Under the pieces are notes generated by a model that was given only the letters and a program-made list of their open reading frames with translations, ran no database searches and was not told where the DNA came from. DNA of 64,000 nucleotides, taken from the NCBI GenBank assembly GCA_035233585.1, contig CP141155.1, positions 5,680,501 to 5,744,500 of the forward strand, read 5' to 3'. Each line of letters begins with the position of its first letter. The stretch's first letter is position 1. Below, piece after piece: positions 1 to 11,762 of the stretch. This stretch comes from Antiaris toxicaria (Eukaryota > Streptophyta > Magnoliopsida > Rosales > Moraceae). A program made the position numbers and the translations under genes.

Positions 1-135
1 TACAGTTTAACGGGCACGAGGCCCATGATATATAGGACGCGAGGCCCATACAGTTTAACGGGCGCGAGACCCATGATATATAGGGCGTGAGGCCCATACA
101 GTATGACGGGCGCTAGGCCCAGGGCGCAAGGCCCA
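1..135. repeat. 48-bp GC-rich tandem repeat, about 2.8 copies
   Basis: Copies start at 1, 49 and 97. Each contains two versions of the motif GGGCGCGAGGCCCAT, and the third copy is shortened to 39 bases. The GC-rich motif stands out from the AT-rich surroundings and lies inside LTR-derived sequence. Confidence 0.8.
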
Positions 136-279
136 TAAATTGAAAGCAAAGAATGATGTAATGAAAGAACGAATGAGAAATATGAAGAAAAGAATAAATG
201 AGTATAATATGAGCACTACCACATGATGTGATGTTTGTGCTAACCTTATATGTGATGTTATGTTAAGACATCAAGGTAA

Positions 280-665
280 AGTGTAAGAGATGTCATGGGT
301 GATATCAGAGGATACCACTGTTATTACAGTTGGTATGTTTATAGTTATTCTTATTTTATAGAATACTAATAGTTATCACAATTTATGTGATTATTTGTCA
401 TTACATCAGAGTAAAGTTTAAAGAGATGGCATGAGTTACATCAGAGTATACACCACTGTTATTACAGTTGGTATGTTTATAGTTATTCTTATTTTATAGA
501 ATACTAATAGTTATCACAATTTATGTGATTATTTGTCATTACATCAGAGTAAAGTTTAAAGAGATGGCATGAGTTACATCAGGGTATACACCACTGTTAT
601 TACAGTTGGTATGTTTATAGTTATTCTAATTTTATAGAATACTACTAGTGTCACAAATTATGTGA
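280..665. repeat. 138-bp tandem repeat, about 2.7 copies
   Basis: The landmark CCACTGTTATTACAG starts at 315, 453 and 591, an exact 138-base period. The second and third copies are almost identical and the outer parts diverge. It lies in the LTR fragment and is probably part of that element. Confidence 0.85.
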
Positions 666-1083
666 TTATTTGTGTTAATGCACGATATGTTTTTAGTAGT
701 TATATACTACAGATAGTATATAAGTTTATATGATAGAAAATAACAGTATAATATACTGTTTTATGATTCATGTTTTTATGTTTGAACTTACTGGGCGTTT
801 AGCTCACCAGTTTGTTCGTGTGCAGGTAACAAAGTTAAACAACCTGCCATTTGAGTTTATTGAGATACGGGATTGGTGGAACGGGTTGCGAATGTCATGT
901 CAAAGGTTATGGACCTGCTATGCTTAATCTGTCAGATAGAAAGAGAGAAAGAGAGTAAGTGTAAGTATGTATATATAAAAAAAAAAAAAATTTCCGCACC
1001 TTTATATATCAATGTGAAAAGAATAAATAGTAGAAGTAAGAATAGATGTCAAGTGACAGGCCTGCGCGAGGCGGGGTGTGACA

Positions 1084-1738
1084 TTTGATTTGTGTTCAAA
1101 AATTTTTTTTTCAATTTTTTTCCTATTTAAACATCTTTTTCATTCTTATATAAACGTTTTCGTTACTGTTACATTTGATTTTTCCTAATTAAAACCATTT
1201 TTTATCTTTTTATATGGTCTCTTTATTTTTACATACATAATATTGGATGAAATTACTTTTTAAATTTAAAGCACATTCATTTTAAATCGAAATTATTTTT
1301 AACTTTTTCTTCTTTTTTATAAGTGATCTATCGATTATTTATTTACTTTTCTCTTATTCTGTGTTATCTCTCTTCATGTCACCGCTTACTTGTTTTTAAA
1401 TACTGAATGGTTCACTAACAAAAAATTAACACACAGAGGTATGCACAAATTTGTTTATCCATCAAATCTCATAAAAGTACTAAAAACAAGAATTTAGAGA
1501 AAAATAGTTAATAAACATTTCATGTTTTATTTTATAAATTTTGATATATTAAAATCTTTAAAAAATGAGCAAATTAAAATATGTACATCATTGGAAAACT
1601 TAACATTTATGTTTATGAAAAAAAATAAATATAGGATGCATATGCTCCACACGTATTATGCACGTAATTTTAACCAGCATATGTAATATTTTACTTAATA
1701 TTTTTTAGCTTTTTTTTCCATTCGTATACCTTAAACTT
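1084..1738. other. AT-rich intergenic sequence, no feature seen
   Basis: I see no open frame of note, no terminal repeats and no match to other parts of the window. It separates the LTR end from the block that matches the type III spacer. Confidence 0.5.
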
Positions 1739-2480
1739 ATCGCAAAGTAGCAATTTATATTATGAACTTTTAATTTTGATAATTTACACCATGAACTTAT
1801 AAATTTGTACTAATTTGCACCCCATTGATAAACAATGTTGATTTTTTTAATGAAAATTGGCACTTTATTTGCATATAGGTTGTTTATTAAGAACATAAAA
1901 TTTTATTTTTAATTAGAGTTTATCCAAATTTATTTTTATAAAAAACTTAATTCAAACTTTTTTATTTTGATAAAACTTAATTAAAGATCTTAGCGTCAAT
2001 AAATTTGGCTTAACATAGATAAAAATAATTACTGATATCATGAGTTAACAACTCATGTATAAATCACATATTAATTTCTTTCAAAAGATTAATATTATTG
2101 TTAATGGGATGCAAATTGCTATATATTTACAAGTTCAATATGTAAATTTTCTAAATTAAAAGTTCAAGGTGTAAATTATAACTTTACAATAAGTCTAGGT
2201 ATACCAATGCAAATAAGCCATTTATGGTAAAATATTTCACTAATCGTTCATTTAAAAAAATTAAACCCTTCTTATTAGATGATCATGATGCTTTCATAAA
2301 ACCAAAATTCTTGATCAATGGAGGAACACTATGACCAGTTTTGTTCAATGAGATCCTAAAGTGAATTATTACAAATAATAGCACAATTCTTATTTTTCAA
2401 TGATATCCCACCATGAAGACAATTATTTAAACAGGGCAATAAAGTTATAAACACAGATTCTAAAGTTGTGTTTCAAGGCA
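1739..2480 (+). repeat. Spacer segment repeated at 44600-45345 and 59040-59490
   Basis: This stretch is collinear with the far end of the spacer downstream of the type III genes at 41641 and 55748. Shared landmarks include a run of TTTGATAATTTACACC-like sequence, the phrase around CATGAGTTAACAACTCATG (near 2039) and the AAAAGATTAATATTATT block. Here the type III gene that should precede it is missing from the window, so an earlier repeat unit probably lay to the left and was cut by the LTR at 1-1083. Confidence 0.75.
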
Positions 2481-3293
2481 TACAAAATGATTTTCGCTAT
2501 AATACCATTAATACGACGACACATTGATGGACCTTGGTTCGTAGGTCCACTACCCGTGCATTTTGTAGTGAGTTGTTGATATTTGATTTCGGCCACAAGG
2601 TTTTTTCCTCGAGGGGGAACATGTTTTCCTATTGTTTTTGTTTTATATTTTATCTTGTTCTGAAGATTATTTTCCAATTGTCCAACGTTGCAGTTAGCAT
2701 TTATTCTATTTTATTCACTAATTTTCTTTCTTCTTCCAATAATTTTGTCATTTATTGCTTATGGCGGCATGACATTATCCCCGTTTTCACTACTTTTTTA
2801 TTTCCTTCTCTGATGTCATTAATGTATACATGTTCCTTTTATTTTTCTTTAGTTATGTATGTGTATGTGTGTGTATATATATATCATACACTTCTATCAG
2901 CCATGCAAACTTTCCCCCGTTTGGGACACCTTTCTAATTGAAAACATTCAAAATTCATGAACATATAAAATAAATGAGTATTTGGGGGGAAAAAGTGCAT
3001 AGTACATATTTCAAAAAGTAAAAAAAAAAAAAAAAAAGAATTGGATTGAATTGAATTAAATTTTTTAGATAAAAAAAAAAAGGGTGCGAAACATGTTATC
3101 TTTACTTGATAATACTTATATGTGTACAGGGATAATTATCAGTGCTATATGTGCAAATTTTATCTTTAGTTTATATATATATATATATATGGGAATTAAA
3201 TATCTGGCATTGGCAGACTTTTTCTTGTGCACATGGGTTGTACCGTTCTCTCTCATGGTTTGTACCACCAGATCGCATTACTGGACAACTAGG
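2481..3293. other. Unassigned AT-rich sequence, possible copia remnant
   Basis: No gene was recognised. Around 2590-2630 there is text (CCACAAGGTTTTTTCC followed by a purine-rich run) of the kind found near the ends of Ty1/copia elements, but no LTR pair or primer site could be located. An open frame at 2534-2941 is low-complexity and has no family resemblance. Confidence 0.3.
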
Positions 3294-3988
3294 AGGTGTT
3301 TGGTTTTGTTTTTGAAAATAATTTTTTATTTTTTAAAATATAAAAAATAAAAATAATTTCAAAATAACGTTTATTTATTTAATATTTTCAAAACTATTTT
3401 GAAAATATCATTTTCAATTATGTTTTTTTTATTTTATTTTTTGAAAATGAAAAAAAGTTATTTTCACTTTTTGTTTCCATTTTCTCCCTCCTTCTCCTCT
3501 CCCTCTCTCTCTGTCTGTGTAGTGTCGGTGATGACGATCATGTTCGACAATTGCCTCCATCTCTAGCTAAGGCGACGATAGCGATGGCCCCCTTGCTACG
3601 ACGACTACCGACTCATGGCGTTAATCATTGACTCGTAACCTAAATCTCACCATCATCGCCACCTAGGATTCAAACCATCAATGTCTTTCATCCTTACCTC
3701 TCATTGCAAAACCCACCACCAAAGGGTTTTTTTTTTAATTATAACTAATAAATTATTATTATTTTTAAATTGAACATAAATATGTTTTCATGAAATATTT
3801 ACTTAAGAAATGAGTTTTCAAAATTATAACCAAACAAAGTTTTATTTTTAATGTCTCAAAATATACACTCAGAAAATATAATCAAACATAATTTTAAAAA
3901 TAGTCTCAATACAGTTTTTAAAATATTTTTATTTTCAGTTTTTTTTTTAAAATAGAAAACATTTCAAAAATAGTAACAAAACCACCTT
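3294..3988. mobile_element. Non-autonomous inverted-repeat (MITE-like) element
   Basis: The ends form an imperfect inverted repeat: AGGTGTTTGGTTTTG at the left, and a right end whose complement reads AGGTGGTTTTGTTACTATT. The interior is an AT-rich palindromic composition around a GC-richer core at 3530-3720. No transposase frame is present. A clear target duplication could not be defined, so superfamily is left open. Confidence 0.5.
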
Positions 3989-4239
3989 ACTTTTACACAC
4001 TTATATATATATATATGGATGTATGTACACAGGCCCTTTTTTTTTTTTTTTTAAATCGAAAATGTATATAGGTGTTTTTTGAACCTTAGAATAATGCACC
4101 AAAGGAACCTTATAAAATGTCAAACAATCCGTCTGTGCTTTATTTCTTCTTATTTATTCAGCCCTTTTTGGAAGCAAATCCCATAGTCATAAAAATTGTG
4201 GTCAGGCCATCAAAATAATAATAATAATTATTATAATAA

Positions 4240-4808
4240 TATATTGTGGTTAACAGGTCAGTAGTGTGCAAACTTCCATGGCGCCACGTATCCATTATCC
4301 AGGAGTAGATTAGCCGTTGCGAAAATACTTGTAAAATAATAGTGTCTACTTTGAAGCTGAGATTTTCTGCAGTCCAAGATTTTCATCAAAAACAAAGTCC
4401 TAAAGAGCATATGGGGTGTCTAACGTTGAAATATCTTATAATCTTCATCAAAATATTAGAGCCTTGTTACTAAAACGGATAGAATTTCAAAATGTGAGAT
4501 TGAGATATTAATTCAAACTCACGTCCAAGTTGATGTGCTAGTTTCGCATGGGCTGCTACTGTTTAAATATTTTATCCACAAATGGACCTAGAATTTAATT
4601 CCAACACATATTCTAGCACTTTTTGTTCTTTTCTTCTTCCTCTTTCTTTATTTTTTTAAAGCTTTTAGCCGTTTGCAGGAGTAGTATAAAGGCCCCTCTT
4701 CCGCATGGCTGGTAAAGCACTATACTCATAAGCTTCTCTCTTCATTTCTTATCCTACAAACCCTAGATACCATACTAGTCTTAATTTTAGGCTCTTTCAA
4801 TCCTTACA
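4240..4808 (+). promoter_or_regulatory. Promoter region of the type I dioxygenase gene
   Basis: A TATAAA box sits at 4685-4690, 119 bases before the ATG, at the position held by the TATA box in the type III copies. The distal part (4240-4440) is also present upstream of the type I remnant in unit 3 (46360-46545). Type III promoters carry GGTCAAC here, a W-box core on the minus strand; this copy reads GGTTAAC at about 4249, so that core is lost. Transcription start and regulators are not visible. Confidence 0.6.
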
Positions 4809-6268
4809 ATGGCGTCTTCCAAAGTCGGTTACGCCTCAGATCATGTCACTGACTTTGTCATAAACAAAGGCAATGGTGCAAAGGGTCTCTCAGAAACTGG
4901 CATCAAAACCATCCCCAAGCAATATATCCAGCCTCTTGAAGAGAGGACTATGAACAAGGTCATGATCGGGGAGTCTATTCCGATCATCGATGTCTCTAAT
5001 TGGGACGATCCTAAAGTGGCGTCGTCCATCTGGGATGCCGCGGAGAAATGGGGTTTCTTTCAGATCATCAACCATGGTGTGCCCATCGAAGTGCTCGATA
5101 ATGTCAAAGAGGCGTCATGTCGGTTCTTTGACTTACCTGCTGAGGAGAAGAACAAGTATTCCAAAGAGAATACAGTGTCCAATAATGTTCGGTACATGAC
5201 CAGCTTTATTCCAGAAGTGGAGAAGGCTCTAGAATGGAAAGATTACCTCAGTCTATTTTATGTTTCTGAGGATGAGGCCTCTAGGCTGTGGCCTTCTGCT
5301 TGCAAGTAAGAGAATTTGAAATCTAGCAACTTAATTCATGCATATGCATACTAATATTTACTTGCTCGTTTTATATATGGCGATAGCCAGAGTACACATC
5401 TGTTGCTTAGTCTATCCACTAGAGTTAAGCTATGTGCCACATAAGTTGCATTATAAGGTTCCTTATATTAGATCCTTCCCATTCTTCTGTGATACAAGTA
5501 GATTCATATGGTGTTGAGCAGGAAGGTGTGAAGGCACCAAAAGTCATAGCGAAAAAAAAAAAAAAAAGCAATTAGTTGATGAGGGTCATATTGACTGCCT
5601 ATTTTGCGTCAATATTTCCCACTGCATGATTAATTATTCATTATATATTTAATTTGTGAATAATTCTTCCTTATTGAATTTATTGTTACAGGGATGAGGC
5701 ATTGGAATACATGAATAAGAGCCAGAAGGTCATTAGCCAACTTTTAAGTGTGCTGATGAAAGGGCTAAATGTGATAGAAATAGATAGTGAAAAAGAGAAA
5801 CTTCTTGCGGGTTCAAGGAGGATTAACTTGAATTACTATCCTATTTGTCCAAGTCCAGAGCTCACTGTAGGAGTTGGTCGTCACTCTGATGTCTCCACGC
5901 TTACTGTTCTTCTTCAAGATGACATTGGTGGGCTTTATGTGCGAGTAGAGGCTAGAGACAGTTGGGTTCATGTCCCGCCAATAAAAGGGTCTCTTGTTAT
6001 AAATATTGGCGATGCTTTGCAAATTTTCAGTAACGGACGATACAGAAGTATTGAGCATAGAGTCGCAGCTAATGGTGAAAGTAACAGAATCTCAGTTCCA
6101 ATATTTGTAAATCCAAGGCCAACTGATATCATCACACCCTTGCCTGAAGTGCTTGCCAGTACCGGAGAGGAACCGATTTATAAATCAGTTCTATACTCAG
6201 ACTATGTCAAGCATTTCTACAGAAAGGCCCACGATGGAAAACTTACCATTGATTTTGCGAAGAAATAA
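4809..6268 (+). CDS. F6'H: Feruloyl-CoA 6'-hydroxylase-like 2-oxoglutarate dioxygenase, type I copy (intact)
   Basis: Two exons, 4809-5305 and 5692-6268, joined by a 386-base GT-AG intron that splits the codon for Lys166, give 357 residues, close to the roughly 360 usual for F6'H/C2'H. Visible features: N-terminal dioxygenase domain from about residue 56 (SIPIIDVS, WGFFQIINHGVP), the NYYP 2-oxoglutarate pocket at 213-216, iron ligands His230, Asp232 (RHSD) and His288 (EHRV), and RIS at 298-300 binding the co-substrate C5 carboxylate. By family knowledge such enzymes ortho-hydroxylate feruloyl-CoA, and in some plants p-coumaroyl-CoA, in the cytosol, leading to scopoletin or umbelliferone. There is no signal peptide. 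Type-specific residues include Ser3, Ile53 and CPSPEL before the HxD motif. Substrate preference cannot be read from sequence. It is the only intact type I copy. Confidence 0.93.
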
Positions 6269-7539
6269 TGTTCTGTGTGTTTGTTCTGATAAGAATATCA
6301 AGTTGCTTTTGTAGCTTTATTTATGCATTATTTTTAATAAAAAAAAGAAATAAATAGTATTGATCGCTTGATGCAAAATAAGAACAAGGGTTGAAGGATG
6401 TAAGGTTAATGAATAAATCTAATTAATATCTGATCCAGAGACATTTTCCTTGTTCGTTGATTTTACGTGCTTTCATGGGATTTTTTGTATTTTTTTTTTT
6501 CCAAAAGGATATTTTGTAATTGATATTAATAGTACTGTCATTTGTACTTTTTCATTATATACATGTAAATATATATGTATTTATATTTATATATATAATT
6601 ACAGAGCTAAGCAAACCAACTAAGCCCATAATATTTATAAGCACCGCAATAAACAAAAGATAACAAAGTAACGAAAAACGACACAAACTGTAAAAGACAA
6701 CAATTTGAAAATGACAAAAAATTGTAAATTACAACCAATTTAAAATCATTCTCTACCTGAAAATACTAGAATCACTCTCTTTTTAACTCTCCATCATTTG
6801 TTAGTTATTGCTTTTACCATTTGTTTCCGTTTTTACTACTTGTTTTTTAATTAAAAAAACACAAAACTCCAAATCATATTTTTATTATTTATTACAAACA
6901 TACTTATATTTTTTTATTTTTTATTCAAAACAAACCATTATATATTTTTCATGCCATAATACATAAAATTTTGATTTTAAAAAAATAAGGAAAACAAATT
7001 TTGAAGCCATACAACATTTAATGGCAGCCACTTAATTAATTCAATTTTCTTTTTGGAGGGCAATCGTTGCTACTGCGTTTGTATTTGTACACGTGAGGAA
7101 AAAATTGGAAGTTGCAGATGACTTCATGCATGAAACTACGTTTAAAATTTACCTACTTTTTTATTTATATAGAAACAAGTTTTATGTTTTTTAACTATTT
7201 TATATATGACTACATTTTCATTAAAAAAATCTCGTAGTTCAACATTATATAAAACAAACACTGAAAATAAAAAAATAAAAAAAGAAAAAAGAAAAACTTG
7301 TATGCTCCTTACAAAATAAAAAAAAAAATCATAAAATACTGTAACACAACATTACATATGAGCAGACAAAGAAGAAAAATAAATAGTTTAGTTGTGATGA
7401 CTTTTTTGAACCGTTAAAAGGTACTAGTGAAAAGCACATGCAATGCCTATTTTGAGTTAATGAGTTCCTTGCTTGTTTTATTCTAACTAAAATATTTTTT
7501 AGTCAAGATTGAGAACTAAAAAGACATTGAAAAGGATCA

Positions 7540-7630
7540 CAATTGAGAAAATTATTCTAATAAAGAAAACTAGAAAAAAAAAGTATTGATTTAGGTCACG
7601 TAATGACCAAAAAGAAGAAAGAAAACTGAA

Positions 7631-7661
<31 letters not shown>

Positions 7662-8930
7662 GTGGTGTTGGGTTGTGGTGAGGAGGAAGAATCAAAATTA
7701 GAGTTTCGGCCGTTTTGGTTGAAAAACTGTGAATAGTTCCATAGTGGCGCATATTATATATAAACACGAATAATTCAAAATTTGAAATTAAATAGTCTAA
7801 GAATGAAGGTAGGAAGACATTTCAGGTGTGGGAAAGAATAACATTCTTGTCATAAATGACCAAAAAAGAGATAGTTTTTTGTTTCATTTATTTTAAGAAA
7901 ATAAGAAGACAAATGGAAGAATTAGAAGGTGACTGGTCGTTTAAAATAAAATTTTGTAGTCTTAACATTTCTCGTATCTATATATGTAAAAATTTAGACA
8001 CAAAACAAATACTAAAAATACTTAAGCAACTAAACAGGTTATCAAAATAATTTTGAATAGATAATTAATTAAATAAGAAAATTGGACAACATATTTGAAA
8101 CAGAAGGACATGGAAATGATTTCCATTCTTTGGTCGACGCTGATGACCGCCGCATTTAGACTGCCACCAACCTTGTGCCTTTGAAAAGGAATAGTTGGAA
8201 AAAGAGTGAAGTGGGCATAGTTGAAGGCAGGAACCAGGAAACTACCAAATTAGAAAACGACAATAATATCAGCCTCTGCTTTTTTTTTTTTAATATATAA
8301 TAATAATATTTGGTGAACAAGTCAATAATGTGTAATCTTCCTTGGCGTGACATATTTGAGAGAACAATTCTAATAAAGAAAACTAGAAAATTAAAGTATT
8401 TATTAAGGTCACACGAGGACCAAAAAGAAGAAAGAAAAGATAAGGAAAGAGAGAGAGAGAGAGAGAGAGAGAGGAGTCAAAATGAATGTTTCAACCGCTC
8501 CTTTTTGTCGAAAAACTGTGAATAGTGCTATATTGGCACCTGTTATAACTGCATAGATAAACACCAATGATTCAAGTTTTGAAATTAAATAGTCTAAGAA
8601 TGAAGGTAAGAAGAACATACTAGGGGTGGGAAAGAATAACATTCTTGTAATAAACGACAAAAAAAATAAAAATAAAAAGAATGTTTTTTTGTTTCATTTA
8701 TTTTAAGAAAATAAGATGACAAATGGATAATTAATTAAACAAGAAAATTGGACTGTAGATTTGAAACAATAGAACTTGAAAATGATTTCCATATTCTCAG
8801 GTCGACACTGACGAGTGCCACCAACCATGTGCCCCCGAATGGAAAATCGGAAATATGAGTGAAGAGGACTGAGGCAAGTCAGGAACCAAATTTTGATACT
8901 AAATTTTGGTATTTGGGTTCACAAAAAAAA
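7540..8930 (+). repeat. Intra-unit direct repeat (two diverged copies)
   Basis: Copy 1 (about 7540-8345) and copy 2 (about 8350-8930) share an ordered series: the AATTCTAATAAAGAAAA phrase, the GACCAAAAAGAAGAAAGAAAA run, a GTGAATAGT block, the AAATTAAATAGTCTAAGAATG block and a TGATTTCCAT phrase before GGTCGAC. The same pair occurs in unit 2 at about 26990-27790 and 28770-29480. In unit 3 only one hybrid copy remains (about 48190-48800). Confidence 0.75.
7631..7660. repeat. Poly-G tract of 30 bases
   Basis: An uninterrupted run of 30 G lies in AT-rich spacer. The corresponding place in units 2 and 3 (about 27085 and 48280) has only a short GGGGGA-type run, so the expansion is specific to this copy or is an assembly artefact. 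Confidence 0.9.
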
Positions 8931-9719
8931 ACGGTTCTTGGTTAGATTGTGAATTTATCGTATTTCTTTAAGTAATGAAGTCCTAGAATTGTTTTTATTA
9001 ATTGTGGATTGAGTACTATTTTTTCTTAAAGTTAAATTTTGAAATGAGTTTTATCCAAGCTAATTTAACATAGCATCGGGATAGATTTTACGGGTCTATT
9101 TAGACCTGAACTCATTTAGGTGACATGATAGGCATAAGGGATGTGTTATAATGTTATATCCTCTCTCCATGAACTAACTACTTAGCTAAATTTTCCCCAG
9201 GTTCATTAAATACTCTCTAATTGATTGACTTTTTTTTAAATATAAAATCAAATTTACTATGCGTCGAATTTGATTAAAAATTTCTCACCACTGTAACATT
9301 TGAATATTTTTTAGTCAGGGTCCCACATTTTTTATCTAATCTTACAATAGTCTTGTCATTGATTTAAATACTAAAATATATATTTTAATTTTATAAATTT
9401 CAAAGTTTAATGACAATAACTAGATATATATATATAGTATTAGAAATATTATGCTCAACGGAGTATAATATCAAAACATGTTATTTTCATGTTTTTCTAT
9501 AATAAATATAGCATTGGTATTAGTTTACACACACACATATTTATATGTATATATTGGTGATAGTTTTTACGTAAAACCAATAGAATTTCAAAAGTTGAGG
9601 TTGAAATATTAGTCCTACTAAAGTCCAAGTTGATGTGCTAATTGGCAAGGGTTGTCCATCGTTGAAATATCTTTACACAATTTTGTTTTAATTTATTTAA
9701 CTAAGAAATTTTTAGCGGT

Positions 9720-9856
9720 TTGCAAGAGTACCACAAAGACCCTCTTGTGCATGGCTTGTAAAACCACACACACATAAGCTTCCTTCTTCATCTTCTACTT
9801 AACCTACAAACACTTTACTCTATTCATCTTAATTTTAGGCTCTATTAATCCGATCA
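9720..9856 (+). promoter_or_regulatory. Degraded promoter of the type II pseudogene
   Basis: The sequence aligns with the core promoter of the type III copies (GCAAGAGTACTATAAATG), but the TATA box reads CCACAAA at 9731-9737. The initiator-proximal CATGGCTTGTAAAACCAC segment and the leader up to the ATG are otherwise kept. Loss of the TATA box fits the frameshift in the coding part. Confidence 0.55.
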
Positions 9857-11393
9857 ATGGCGCCTTCCAAAATCGGGTACGCCTCAGATCATGTCACTGA
9901 CTTTGTTATAAACAAAGGCAATGGTGCAAAGGGTCTATCAGAAACTGGTATCAAAACCATCCCCAAGCAGTATATCCAGCCTCTTGAAGAGAGGACTATG
10001 AACAAGGTCATGGTCGGAGAGTCTATTCCGATTATCGATGTCTCTGATTGGGACGATCCTAAAGTGGCGTCGTCCATCTGGGACGCTGCGGAGAAATGGG
10101 GTTTCTTTCAGATCATCAATCATGGTGTGCCCATCAAAGTGCTTGATAACGTTAAAAAGGCAACAATGCCGATTCTTTGACTTGCCAGCAAAGGAGAAGA
10201 ACAAGTATTCCAAAGAGAATACAGTGTCTAATAATGTTCGGTACATGACCAGCTTTATTCCGGAAGTGGAGAAGGCTTTAGAATGGAAAGATTATCTTAG
10301 TCTGTTTTATGTTTCTGAGGATGAGGCCTCTAGGCTGTGGCCTTCTGTTTGCAAGTAAGAATTTGAAATCTAGCTACTTAATTCATGCATATACATGCTA
10401 ATTACTACTGATTAGTAGCACAATTGTCGAGAAAGACTCCTCATTCTCCCAGTTCAATTTCTATTCTTGCTTGTTTTACCTAGATTGAGAGTGCACCTTT
10501 GGTCCTTATCTATCCATAGTTATTGGGCTATGGACCCCAAGTTGCAATATGTGGATTCTTATGTTGGAATCTTAAACCATTTCATCTGTGACATCAGTAA
10601 ATTCTCATCATTGCATTGGCTTCAGAGATGTAAAAATGCTATTGAATCCATTTTTTTAGCTTATTATAAAAAATATAATTAGTTGATGCTCGTAAGATCA
10701 TGATGGCCTATTTTGCATCAATAGTTCCCACAACGTGCAGACTTATTTAGCATATATGTAAACACACATATAACATGTCAATTAATGACTTTTTTTTATT
10801 ATATAAACTTTTTCAGGGATCAAGTCTTGGAATACATGAACAAGAGCGAGAGTGTTGTAAGCCAACTTTTAAGGGTGCTAATGAACGGGCTAAATGTAAC
10901 AGAAATAGATAGTAAAAAACAGAAGCTTCTGTCAGGTTCAAGGAGGGTTAACCTGAATTACTATCCTATTTGTCCAAATCCAGAGCTCACTGTTGGAGTT
11001 GGTCGTCACTCTGATGTCTCCACACTTACTGTTCTTCTTCAAGATGACATTGGTGGGCTTTATGTGCGAGTAGAGGCTAGAGACAGTTGGGTTCATGTCC
11101 CGCCAATAAAAGGATCTCTTGTTATAAATATTGGCGATGCATTGCAAATATTCAGTAATGGACAATACAGAACCATTGAGCATAGAGTCGCAGCTAATGG
11201 TGAAAGTAATAGAATCTCAGTTCCAATATTTATCAACCCAAGGCCAACTGATATCATCTCTCCCTTGCCTGAAGTGCTTGCCAGTACCGGAGAGGAACCG
11301 ATCTATAAACAAGTTCTCTACTCAGAATATGTCAAGCATTTCTACAGAAAGGCCCATGATGGAAAGCTTACCATTGATTTTGCAAAGAAATAA
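9857..11393 (+). pseudogene. Type II F6'H-like dioxygenase with a one-base frameshift
   Basis: Exon 1 spans 9857-10354 and exon 2 10817-11393, with an intron of 462 bases in the usual place. In exon 1 a single extra A in CAACAATGCC (10161-10170) shifts the frame relative to the type II copy in unit 2, where it reads CAACATGCC, and creates a stop at 10178-10180 after 107 residues. Downstream of this everything is open, with NYYP, RHSD, the distal His and RIS all kept in exon 2. Type II features are Ile6, SDWDD and PAKEK. A one-base lesion could be a sequencing error, but loss of the TATA box argues for a genuine, recently silenced copy. Without the insertion it would be the same enzyme type as the intact genes. 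Confidence 0.85.
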
Positions 11394-11762
11394 TTTTTTT
11401 ATTTGTATCTTCCTTTTTCTTTTTCCTTTTATTGGGATTTTTTTTATGCGTATCTTCTGACAGGAATAAACTTGTTTCTATAGACGATGAAATAAATAAT
11501 TACTTGCGGAAAAATTGGCAGAAGTATTGAAAGATGTAAGATTAATGAATAAAATTTATTAATTTCTTATCCAGAGACAGTTCTTGTGCATCCTTGAGTT
11601 TTTGCACTTTCATTACGTCTAAATTCAAGATGGGGATGTTTTGCAATAAATATGTACCGTTCTGTTATTTGGACTATTTCACACACAAACTTGTATGTAT
11701 GCATTTATACTTATAAGTACACAACTGCAAACCAACTAAGCACACAATATTAATAACTATAA

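Larger units (their letters stand above)
1..1083 (+). mobile_element. 3' part of an LTR, truncated by the window edge
   Basis: The segment ends in TGTGACA at 1083, the CA end expected of an LTR, and AT-rich sequence of different character follows. At 780-826 it carries a block (TTACTGGGCGTTTAGCTCAC) that closely resembles a block near the end of the better-bounded solo LTR at 22171-24707, so the orientation is plus. It holds two tandem-repeat tracts, listed separately. The left end lies outside the window, so family and full length cannot be judged. The short open frames here match nothing I recognise. Confidence 0.5.
6269..9729. other. Spacer between type I and type II copies
   Basis: No gene is seen. 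Bases 6269-8250 are collinear with 25775-27700 and 46954-48450, downstream of the type I remnants in units 2 and 3. A GACAAC-rich tract at 6650-6740 recurs after every dioxygenase type. The part from about 8930 to 9720 matches 29640-30560 and 48940-49757. Relative to unit 2, about 1 kb is missing near 8346 and about 0.3 kb near 8895. Confidence 0.7.

Noticed and set aside
280..665. Regularly spaced repeats resembling a CRISPR array
   Set aside because: The 138-base units are contiguous tandem copies without unique spacers, in plant retrotransposon DNA.
2534..2941. 135-codon plus-strand open frame
   Set aside because: Low-complexity Phe/Tyr/Ser-rich text from T-rich DNA; no start context, domain or conservation in other units.
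4841..5075. Minus-strand open frames of 61-62 codons in exon 1, found in every dioxygenase copy
   Set aside because: They are antisense shadows of a conserved coding exon and vary exactly as the sense codons do; nothing suggests separate function.
5306..5691. Apparent stop codon directly after TGCAAG in each first exon, suggesting two separate half-genes
   Set aside because: The TAA is part of a GTAAG splice donor; a CAG acceptor and a codon split restored across the intron give one 357-residue protein in every intact copy.
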